64,000 nt of DNA from Flavobacterium fluviatile (GTDB lineage: Bacteria; Bacteroidota; Bacteroidia; Flavobacteriales; Flavobacteriaceae): NCBI RefSeq assembly GCF_010645065.1, contig NZ_JAADZW010000011.1:89409-153408 (forward strand), in the 5' to 3' direction. Under the pieces are notes generated by a model. That model was not told the DNA's origin. It saw only the letters and a list, made by a program, of their open reading frames with translations, and did no database searches. The stretch's first letter is position 1; each line of letters starts with the position of its first letter. Of the stretch, positions 16,916-24,589 are shown in pieces. The translations under genes and the position numbers were made by a program.

Positions 16916-16917
16916 TA

Positions 16918-17367
16918 TTATAAAGTCTTTTTCATGCAGACACTATTATCCATTTCCTCGTAAGGCGGATAATTTGGTATTATAGTGTAATCTAATTTTT
17001 GATATAAGCTGATGGCTTCGGGCTGTTTTTTTCCGGTTTCGAGTATCGTGTAAGTATAACCGACTTCCTTTGCCCAGATTTCAAGTTCCTTTAAAACAGC
17101 CGATGCAATTCCTTTTTTTCGGTGGTCAGGATGAACGTACATTCGTTTGATTTCTGTTGTTCCGGGTTCTTTTTCGCGGAAAGCACCACAGCCCACCGGA
17201 ATTCCGTTTTCGTAATAAACGATAGTATGTTTTATTTTGTCCGTTTTATTGTACTGATTATAAAACGCATGATCTTCTCCGTCTCTAATCGCTAAATCCT
17301 GATCTAACAAAGTAACCAGATTTATAAAATCGATATCGTCTGAATTGGTTCTTTTTAAGGCGATCAT
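16918..17367 (-). CDS. GNAT family N-acetyltransferase
   Basis: A 149-residue GNAT protein. The acetyl-CoA binding signature is RMYVHPDHRKKGIASAVL (residues about 94-111), followed by EVGYTYTILETGKKQPEAISLYQKLDY, the usual C-terminal half. It ends 2 bp before the NagZ start and is surely co-transcribed with it. The acceptor is unknown; an amino sugar or peptide fragment is a guess from context. Confidence 0.85.
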   Translation of the reverse strand: MIALKRTNSDDIDFINLVTLLDQDLAIRDGEDHAFYNQYNKTDKIKHTIVYYENGIPVGCGAFREKEPGTTEIKRMYVHPDHRKKGIASAVLKELEIWAKEVGYTYTILETGKKQPEAISLYQKLDYTIIPNYPPYEEMDNSVCMKKTL

Positions 17368-17418
17368 TATACAATTTTAATTTTATTATCAAACTTTATT
17401 GATAGATGTTTTTATATT

Positions 17419-17971
17419 CTACTCGTACATTTCAGGTCTCACAATATACTCAGTTACGTATTCTCCGTTTTTATCCGAATAATAATAATTTAGGGTAACT
17501 TTATTATCTCTAAACAACTTCATACCCGGGTTTGTTTTTACATTTTGTAAAATTCCCGGGAAAATATATTTTTTTACTGTATCGATTTTAACATCAGCTT
17601 TTGCTATTCCAATTAAAACATAATTATACTGAATTGTTTTTGTTTGGTAACGCAACTACATTCTTCAAAGTTGTAGATTCATCAATATTCATTGGACAAG
17701 TTTTATTAAACTCATTAGCAAATTCAACGAGTTGCTTGTCAATTGATGGCTTAAATAGGGATTGTGTAACAAAAAACATTATTATAAATCCGATTATAAA
17801 TCCTATGAAAGTTTTAATATCAAATTTTCTTTTCGGCTTTTTTGCTTTCAAATCTTCAACTTCCGGTTTTAAATTTTCGTAATCGGTAATCGGTAATTGA
17901 AAACCACAAACTGAGCAATATTTTGAATTTATGTCGTTTTCTGTTTGACAATTTGAACATTTTTTTTTCAT
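17419..17971 (-). pseudogene. Zinc-ribbon membrane protein with a frameshift
   Basis: The first part (from 17971) is a zinc ribbon with CSNC...CSVCG (Cys5, 8, 19, 22), a basic linker and one transmembrane helix at about residues 52-72. It then stops as VALPNKNNSV. The following frame continues the protein (TIQYNYVLIGIAKADVK... to PEMYE). Removing one A from the five-A run at 17637-17641 (T on the plus strand) joins them into about 183 residues. So this is either a recent frameshift or a homopolymer error. Function unknown; such zinc-ribbon proteins are often membrane-anchored and uncharacterised. Confidence 0.7.
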
Positions 17972-17977
17972 AACTTT

Positions 17978-18319
17978 TTATTTCAGTTTGGCTTTCTTTT
18001 GTTTAACCAATTGTTTTTTGGTTTCAATTGCTTTTTCCAGTCGGTTTTTAAAGCGAAAAAGTTTTGGAAGTCCTTCTAAGCGGTCCTCTATTGTGATTTC
18101 TTCATACACAATAATTGCTTTTTCTAAAACCCGAATTTCATTGTCGAGATCCAGTTGGATTTTGTAAATATTCGCTAGTCTGTCGTAAGGATGATTTCCT
18201 TTAAAGCTTTCCGCAACATTTTCTTCATACAATTCAATTGCTTTTTCAAGATTTCCGTTTTTTTCGAACTCAGCTCCTTTCAGGTTGCGTTCGGCCTGCA
18301 AATTTTCATTGATTTCCAT
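17978..18319 (-). CDS. Tetratricopeptide-like small protein
   Basis: A 113-residue helical protein. The stretch LKGAEFEKNGNLEKAIELYEENV (about 14-36) and the next helices have the TPR spacing (A/G-x3-Y-like pattern), and the C-terminus is very basic (KKQLVKQKKAKLK). No signal peptide is seen. It sits 6 bp upstream of the zinc-ribbon gene on the same strand, so the two may act together. No partner can be named. Confidence 0.65.
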   Translation of the reverse strand: MEINENLQAERNLKGAEFEKNGNLEKAIELYEENVAESFKGNHPYDRLANIYKIQLDLDNEIRVLEKAIIVYEEITIEDRLEGLPKLFRFKNRLEKAIETKKQLVKQKKAKLK

Positions 18320-18340
18320 AGGTAAAAGTTTGATTTGGGG

Positions 18341-19612
18341 TTAAACTTCTTCTGATTTTTTTCCGAAATCTTTCGGAAAAACTAAAAAACGTGATAAAAT
18401 AAGACCTGGAATTGTAGCTATGAAAACCCAAATAAAGAAGTTTTGATAGCCTAAATATTGTTGTATAAAACCGCTCAACATTCCCGGAAGCATCATTCCC
18501 ATTGCCATAAAGCCGGTTGCCAGTGCATAATGTGCTGTTTTTGATTCTCCTTCTGCAACATAAATCAGATACATCATAAAAGCTGTAAATCCAAAGCCGT
18601 AACCGAACTGTTCTAAAATTACAACGACGTAAATGTAATAGATAGATGCCGGATGAAAAAAAGCTAATAAGATGAAACCAATTATAGGTAAATGCATCGC
18701 TAAAAACATGGGAAACATCCATTTGGTAAGACCTTGTTTTGAAATTGCAATTCCGCCCAAAATCCCTCCTAAAGTTAAAGCGCCAACGCCAAATGTCCCG
18801 TAAATTATTCCAACTGCTTCTGTATCGAGTCCCATTCCGCCTAATTCTTTTCCGTCAAGCAAAAACGGACTGAGCATTTTAAGCAACTGCGATTCTCCTA
18901 ATCTGAAAACCAGAATGAAAGTCAGAATTAATCCGATTTGTTTTTTCCTGAAAAAGCTGATAAAAATAGTTCCGAAGCTTTGATGATGATGCGCTTCTTT
19001 GTTTTCTGCAGCGTTGATTTCGTTTTTAGGAGTAAAAAGGAAATTGTAAAGCGTTATGAATGTCATTAGTAAACCAACCGCAATCATGGTGTAGGACCAG
19101 GCTTTTGTATTGTCACCATATTTATGTTCCAGATATCCGGCAAAAAGTACAATCAATCCGTTTCCTGCCAGCATTGATAATCTGTAGAAAGTACTTCTGA
19201 TTCCGAGGAAAAACGACTGCTGTTCTTTTGGCAAAACCAATAAATAAAAACCATCGCTCGCAATATCATTCGAAGCCGAAGCAAAAGCTGCAACCCAAAA
19301 TATGGCTAAAGTCATCATGAAAAATCCATTTGTCGGAATGGTAAATCCGACCAGCAAAAAGGCAATTGAAATCAGTAGCTGCATCGACAAAAACCATTTC
19401 CTTTTGGTTCCTGTCAACTCAATAAAAGGACTCCAAAGCGGCTTTATGACCCATGGTAAATACAATAAACTGGTGTAAACGCCAATATCTTCATTTGAAA
19501 TACCCAGATTTTTGTACATAATTACCGAAACCGAAATTATGACAGCATAAGGCAGTCCGGAAGCAAAATTGAGAAGCGGAATCCAAAACCACGGTTTGTT
19601 ATCTGTTTTCAT
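18341..19612 (-). CDS. AmpG-like MFS permease (anhydro-muropeptide import)
   Basis: A 423-residue protein with about twelve transmembrane helices. The N-terminus (PLLNFASGLPYAVI, then LGISNEDIGVYTSLLYLPWVIKPLWSPFIE) is the AmpG signature block: loss of SGLP or KPLW is rare in the family. AmpG carries GlcNAc-anhydroMurNAc peptides into the cytoplasm. It overlaps the GHL10 hydrolase gene by 14 bp (translational coupling) and shares its neighbourhood with nagZ and anmK, so the recycling role is well supported by context. Confidence 0.85.
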   Translation of the reverse strand: MKTDNKPWFWIPLLNFASGLPYAVIISVSVIMYKNLGISNEDIGVYTSLLYLPWVIKPLWSPFIELTGTKRKWFLSMQLLISIAFLLVGFTIPTNGFFMMTLAIFWVAAFASASNDIASDGFYLLVLPKEQQSFFLGIRSTFYRLSMLAGNGLIVLFAGYLEHKYGDNTKAWSYTMIAVGLLMTFITLYNFLFTPKNEINAAENKEAHHHQSFGTIFISFFRKKQIGLILTFILVFRLGESQLLKMLSPFLLDGKELGGMGLDTEAVGIIYGTFGVGALTLGGILGGIAISKQGLTKWMFPMFLAMHLPIIGFILLAFFHPASIYYIYVVVILEQFGYGFGFTAFMMYLIYVAEGESKTAHYALATGFMAMGMMLPGMLSGFIQQYLGYQNFFIWVFIATIPGLILSRFLVFPKDFGKKSEEV

Positions 19613-21170
19613 TTGGCTGGGCAGGGATATAATTTTTAAATGTTTTTTTTAAATCGATAATAGTCGGTGTACTTTCGTTTGCAAAATAATCAATAAATGT
19701 TACCGCACAAGCTTTGTACTGATTGATTTTTTGTATGGCTACAGAAAGCAAAATTCCGCCTTCGTTTTCGTGTACCCTTACTTTTTCAATAATTTGTCTG
19801 GGGTCATTAATATCGATTTTCGAAATATGATCAGCTCCATAAATCACTAAGTACCTCACTTTTGTATTTAATGGTGATTTTATACTGAATGTATATCGGA
19901 GACTGTCTTTTGCATATTCATTTATAAACGGCGTGTCGATAATAATACGTTTTAGATTTGGAACTGCCGGTGGGAGAGCCGGATATTTATACTGATTTTC
20001 TTCTAAATGGCGTGAAATATCAAAGTTCTTGTCCATGAACCATTTGGCACTGAAATAAGCACTTCCGCTTACGTTTTTGAAACCTCTCAAATAATCAACC
20101 TGATTTGGGATTTCTGTCATGAAATTCCAACTTTTATCACTGTCGCCTCTGATTTTATAAGATGCGTGACCAATGTAGATTGCAGTGTTTTTTGAGTTTT
20201 CTGACCACCATTTTACTAATTTAGAATAGTTTGCAATACGATTGTTCATGCTCCAGTACAACTGTGGAAGGATATAATCGATCCATTTTTGGTCCATCCA
20301 TAAAACAGGATCGGCATATAAATCGTCGTAATTAGATGTTGACTGCGTTTCAGAACCTTTAGGATCAACGGATTTATTTCGCCAAACCCCAAACGGACTG
20401 ATTCCGAATTGCACCCATGGTTTACTGGCTTTTATGGTGGTAGAAATCGTGTGCACAAAATTGCTCACATTCGCCCGTCGCCAGTCGGCAAGTGACAGAC
20501 CGCTTCCGTATTTTTTGTAGGATGCGGTGTCGTTAAACACTTTTCTGGGAACGGCATACGGATAAAAATAATCATCAAAGTGAATAGCATCGATGTCGTA
20601 TTTATCGACTACTTCTTTCACAACTTTAGTTAAATGCGACTGAACTTCAGGCAGGGCAGGGTCATAATAGTATTTTCCGCCATATTCAATCATCCATTCC
20701 GGATGTTTAAAAATATCGTGATTTGGGCTCAATTGCTGTTTGTTTAAATCGAAAGTCGCACGGTACGGATTCATCCACGCATGAAACTCAAAACCTCTGT
20801 CGTGCGCCTGCTCAATCATCCAGGCCAGTGCATCGTAATAAGGACTAGGCGCCTGACCTTCTTTTCCGGTTAAGAATCTGGACCACGGAGCCAGTTCTGT
20901 AGGATAAAAAGCATCACCAACACTTCTGATCTGAACGATTACGGCATTGTAATTCAGTTTTCTGTATGCCTCTAAAATCGCAATGTAATCAGTTTTTTCT
21001 TTTTCAACATTATCAACAGCCGTTTTGGGCCAGTCAATGTTTACGACAGTTGCAATCCAGACACCTCTAAATTCGTTTTTAGGATGATTTAATTTTTCCT
21101 GTGAAGTGGTGTTCCATCCAAAGATAAATAAGAATATGATAGAGAATATTAGGTGCTGATTTTTATGCAT
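19599..21170 (-). CDS. Secreted glycosyl hydrolase, GHL10/DUF187 family (YngK-like)
   Basis: A 523-residue protein with a signal peptide (residues 1-23, LIFSIIFLFIFGWNTTS). The GHL10 TIM-barrel follows: FRGVWIATVVNIDWPK at 34-49, AVIVQIRSVGDAFYPTELAPWS, EFHAWMNPYRA and HFDDYFYPY. A fibronectin-like tail begins near 400. Relatives act on glycans, possibly peptidoglycan. Its overlap with ampG and closeness to anmK suggest that it releases muropeptides for uptake; this is an inference. Confidence 0.82.
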   Translation of the reverse strand: MHKNQHLIFSIIFLFIFGWNTTSQEKLNHPKNEFRGVWIATVVNIDWPKTAVDNVEKEKTDYIAILEAYRKLNYNAVIVQIRSVGDAFYPTELAPWSRFLTGKEGQAPSPYYDALAWMIEQAHDRGFEFHAWMNPYRATFDLNKQQLSPNHDIFKHPEWMIEYGGKYYYDPALPEVQSHLTKVVKEVVDKYDIDAIHFDDYFYPYAVPRKVFNDTASYKKYGSGLSLADWRRANVSNFVHTISTTIKASKPWVQFGISPFGVWRNKSVDPKGSETQSTSNYDDLYADPVLWMDQKWIDYILPQLYWSMNNRIANYSKLVKWWSENSKNTAIYIGHASYKIRGDSDKSWNFMTEIPNQVDYLRGFKNVSGSAYFSAKWFMDKNFDISRHLEENQYKYPALPPAVPNLKRIIIDTPFINEYAKDSLRYTFSIKSPLNTKVRYLVIYGADHISKIDINDPRQIIEKVRVHENEGGILLSVAIQKINQYKACAVTFIDYFANESTPTIIDLKKTFKNYIPAQPNENR

Positions 21171-21635
21171 TTCAATCTTTTTTAACAGAAACCAAAAATA
21201 GTTTTTTTAACGGACTATCGTAAATAATTTAGTGATTATAATTTTAAAGGTATTTATTTGAATTTCATATATTTTTTTTGCCACGAATTGCACTAATGTT
21301 CACTAATTTTTCTGCTAATGTTTGACAAGAATAATTTTGGCGATCTTTTTTATACACATAGAAGCATAGTTTTCTTGGCTTATAAAGGCATTTTATTTAT
21401 TTGAAATACATCAGCTGTATGCTTCAATTTTTTTTTCTACAGATTAAAAATTAAAATATTCAATACTAATCTATTTTTTTACCACAAATTTCACAAATTC
21501 CCGCTAATTATTTTTCGCAATATCAAGCAAAAAATTTGCGAAAATTAGTGTAATTTGTGGTGGACTTTTTTTTTCAAACAGAATGATTAATCCTTAATCT
21601 GTGGCATATTTTTAATAATTCGCGTCAAAACCCTA
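21171..21635. other. 465-bp intergenic region, AT-rich with a fold-back repeat
   Basis: No coding potential. 21481-21561 folds back on itself. A shorter related sequence (GCCACGAATTGCACTAATG) is near 21281-21300. The rest is AT-rich without recognisable signals. Confidence 0.6.
21481..21561. repeat. Fold-back repeat (ACCACAAATT...AATTTGTGGT)
   Basis: The outer arms ACCACAAATTtCAC and GTGtAATTTGTGGT pair, and the inner TTTTTCGCAA and TTGCGAAAA pair as well, giving an imperfect stem of about 35 bp. It resembles other intergenic fold-backs in this window in size and in its CACAAATT/CGCTAAT words. Confidence 0.65.
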
Positions 21636-22844
21636 CTAATCCGGAAAAGAAATTTTTCCCATTGTGACAGAAGGAATTCCTTTGTTGGTACCAAAATTAT
21701 AATTTCCGCCGGCAACCGTTTCATTAGCTAAAACAGCAAATAAAACCGCTTCTTTCGCATCGCTTAAAATACCCAGATCATCGCTTTTTTGAAATTCGCA
21801 AGGCAATAATTCTTTCAACCATTTTACCAGTAACGGATTGTTAGTGCCGCCTCCCGACATGTAAATCTTAAACTCCGCAATTGGTGTTCCGCTGTTTTTA
21901 ACCACAAACTGAATCGCTTCAGCAATTGTTTCGGCACTTAGCCTTGTCAAAGTAGCCAGCAAATCTGATGCCGAAATGTTTTCGAGTTTGGTTTTTGAAA
22001 GTGCTGAATCGACAAAACCTTTATTGAACAATTCCTGACCGATGGTTTTTGGAAAGCTTTTCCGGAAGAAAGCATTATTTTTTAGTTCCGATAAAAGGGT
22101 TTGATTTACGATTCCACTTTGGGCGATTTCCGCATCTTTATCGTAATTTTTTTCAGGGAAATAATGTTTGGTAAAAATGTCAATCAAGGTATTGGCAGTT
22201 CCGGTATCGGTTACAAAAACATCTTCAGCGTTTAGGGAAGCGGACAAATACGTGAAATTCGCTATCCCGCCCATGTTGAGCATGATTCGGTTTTCGCCTT
22301 TTTTACTAAACAATAAATAATCACCATAAACTGCCAAAGGCGCTCCTTCGCCACCTGCTGCAACATGTTTCTGCCTGAAATCAGATAGTGTAATAATTCC
22401 GGTTTTTACCGCAATATGATCACCGTCCCCAATTTGTAAAGTCGCATTTGGAAATTTTTCCTGCTGATGCAAAAACTTCGGAGCGTGCAAAACCGTTTGT
22501 CCGTGCGAGGCAATTAAGTCAACTTCGTGTGGGGGAATATTCCATTTTTGAAGACAATCATTGACCATACCGGCGTGCAGGATTCCGATCCATTCGTTAA
22601 GTAGAGCCAAATGCTGAAAATCGATTGTTTTTTTAGCAAACACTTTTCTGATTTCGGTTTTAATATCTTCCGAATAATTTATGGTTTCAAATTCGAGAAT
22701 TGTGACACTTGTATTTTCGCCCGCACCAGAAATAGCACAAAGCGCAATATCAAGCCCGTCAAGCGAAGTTCCGGACATTAAGCCCAGTATTTTTCGGGTT
22801 TGTTTTTGGGCGATGTTGTAGAGAGCAGTTATGTTTTTGTTCAT
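21636..22844 (-). CDS. anmK: Anhydro-N-acetylmuramic acid kinase
   Basis: A 402-residue cytoplasmic kinase that phosphorylates and opens 1,6-anhydro-MurNAc to MurNAc-6-phosphate in peptidoglycan recycling. The start-region ATP motif LMSGTSLDGLDIA is at 22-34, NMGGIANFT near 190 and MSGGGTNNPLL near 330, all as in AnmK. The extra N-terminal 14 residues are slightly longer than usual. nagZ, ampG and GHL10 genes lie just downstream on the same strand. No murQ etherase is in the window. Confidence 0.95.
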   Translation of the reverse strand: MNKNITALYNIAQKQTRKILGLMSGTSLDGLDIALCAISGAGENTSVTILEFETINYSEDIKTEIRKVFAKKTIDFQHLALLNEWIGILHAGMVNDCLQKWNIPPHEVDLIASHGQTVLHAPKFLHQQEKFPNATLQIGDGDHIAVKTGIITLSDFRQKHVAAGGEGAPLAVYGDYLLFSKKGENRIMLNMGGIANFTYLSASLNAEDVFVTDTGTANTLIDIFTKHYFPEKNYDKDAEIAQSGIVNQTLLSELKNNAFFRKSFPKTIGQELFNKGFVDSALSKTKLENISASDLLATLTRLSAETIAEAIQFVVKNSGTPIAEFKIYMSGGGTNNPLLVKWLKELLPCEFQKSDDLGILSDAKEAVLFAVLANETVAGGNYNFGTNKGIPSVTMGKISFPD

Positions 22845-22950
22845 TTTGATGGAGGCTTTTTAATAATGCTAAAATCGGAATGTTTTGGGGATAAATTTAG
22901 GGAAAGTTGGGGATTTTTTTGGGTTGGGAAAAACGGGTATTAATACTTGG

Positions 22951-22979
22951 TTGTTTAGATTTGTTAATTGATATTTTTG
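22951..22979 (+). promoter_or_regulatory. Candidate promoter of the DRT3 locus
   Basis: TTG at 22951-22953 and TATTTTTG at 22972-22979 are 18 bp apart, close to the Bacteroidota pattern. A leader of about 110 bp would follow before the first reverse-transcriptase gene. No other good box is nearer. Confidence 0.4.
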
Positions 22980-23093
22980 AAAAGGAAAATTTAAAAATCA
23001 TAAAAAATTTGGTTTTCAGTAAAATATAAATGAATTTAAAATGATATTTGTTAATTAATTCTATTTTATAAACTCTTGCAAAAAATATAAACA

Positions 23094-24587
23094 ATGCTTG
23101 ATCAATCTTTTTCCTATGAAAATTTCCGAATTATACTTGATGTTGAAAATAGGAAGGGTAGGTATTTAGAAGATGAAAAATTTTTTGATACGGATGATAT
23201 TTTTGAAGATTCTAGAGATATTACTGAAAAAATTATTGCAATTAATAAATTAATTGACGACGAATATCAGAAGTTAAAAAAAATAATTGTAAAAGCTCCA
23301 CAGGATTTTCAAATGTATGATGAGTTATTACAACAAAAGAATTTACTTAAGGAAGAAAGAGAGCAAAAAAGACTTGAAATATTATCGTGCTTAAGTGAAA
23401 GAACTAATAGCGATGAATATCGAATTAAAATAACAAAGGGTCAAATAAAATTTAATAGTCAATTATATGTTGCTGATGATAAACCTGAACATTACTTTGT
23501 ACTTAAACAGTTACAACGAAATATTTATAAAACATTTAAAGTTAAACAGGCAGACAGAAAAAGTATAATATCTCAACTAAAAATTCTTTTTGACGATGGA
23601 TTTCCAAAAGTTATTATTCGTACAGATATCAAAAGTTTTTATGAAACAATTCCTCATAAACATCTTCTATCAAAAATAGAAGAAAATAGTTTACTTAGCT
23701 ATCCTTCAAAACGAATAATTCGAGACATATTAAATCAATATTGGAAAATTTTAATTGATGATGGTATAAAAACTAACTCAGATGAAAGAGTTGGTATACC
23801 GCGAGGAATCGGTATAAGTGCATATCTTGCAGAAATTTATATGAGGGATTTTGACAGAAAGATTTCTTCAAGTAATAGTGTTACATATTTTGCTAGATAT
23901 GTTGACGACATAATTATTGTTATAACTCCTACTTTAAGAAATGAGAATATTTCAACATCAAAATACAGAAATGAAATAAAATCGATTTTATTTAGAACTT
24001 CAGGTTTGGATCTAAATTTGGAAAAAACTTTTTTAATAGATCTTAGGAAAGAAAAAAAAGATAGAAAAACTTCTAAAAAATATAATTTAACATATTTAGG
24101 ATATCAATTTATTATTGGATACGAGAAAAAAAGTGACAAAGAAACATATTGGATTGAAAAGCTACCTCTTAAAATTTTAATGTCAGAAAATAAATTAGAA
24201 CGTTACAAAAAGAAAATTATTTCTGCATTTGAAAACTATCAATTAGAAAAAATTAAATATGCCGGAAGAGAAAATAGTATAAACAGAATTTTACTTTTAA
24301 GAATGAAATTTTTAACTAATAATTTTCAATTATTTAGGCGAAAAAAAAATGTTTTTGTTGGAATTTATTTTTCAAATGAGTTTTTAAATACGACAGATGA
24401 ATTGAAAGTATTGGATAAAACATTGAAAGAAGAAATATTAAAGATTGAAAATGCAAGTAATATTATATTGGTTAGTAAACTAAATAAATTATCCTTCGAA
24501 AAAGGTTTTAAAAATAAGCTTTTTCTGAATTTTAATTTCAGGTCATTTCAAAACAGTAAAGTATTAGGTATTTGGAAAAAATTATAA
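23094..24587 (+). CDS. drt3a: Defence-associated reverse transcriptase, Drt3a-like (UG3-type)
   Basis: A 497-residue reverse transcriptase. Motif A is RTDIKSFYE (Asp178), motif B is GIPRGIGISAYLAEIYM (234-250), and the catalytic box is YVDD (269-272) with the two metal-binding aspartates intact. Motif D/E regions follow (LNLEKT near 297-302, then LTYLGY). There is no maturase or endonuclease domain, so it is neither a group II intron protein nor an ordinary retron. A second, different YVDD reverse transcriptase gene follows after 2 bp. This pair is the mark of DRT type 3, an anti-phage system. Codons are strongly AT-rich compared with anmK next door, suggesting transfer. The type-3 assignment is from gene order and size; the reverse-transcriptase call is secure. 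Confidence 0.85.
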   Translation: MLDQSFSYENFRIILDVENRKGRYLEDEKFFDTDDIFEDSRDITEKIIAINKLIDDEYQKLKKIIVKAPQDFQMYDELLQQKNLLKEEREQKRLEILSCLSERTNSDEYRIKITKGQIKFNSQLYVADDKPEHYFVLKQLQRNIYKTFKVKQADRKSIISQLKILFDDGFPKVIIRTDIKSFYETIPHKHLLSKIEENSLLSYPSKRIIRDILNQYWKILIDDGIKTNSDERVGIPRGIGISAYLAEIYMRDFDRKISSSNSVTYFARYVDDIIIVITPTLRNENISTSKYRNEIKSILFRTSGLDLNLEKTFLIDLRKEKKDRKTSKKYNLTYLGYQFIIGYEKKSDKETYWIEKLPLKILMSENKLERYKKKIISAFENYQLEKIKYAGRENSINRILLLRMKFLTNNFQLFRRKKNVFVGIYFSNEFLNTTDELKVLDKTLKEEILKIENASNIILVSKLNKLSFEKGFKNKLFLNFNFRSFQNSKVLGIWKKL

Positions 24588-24589
24588 CT

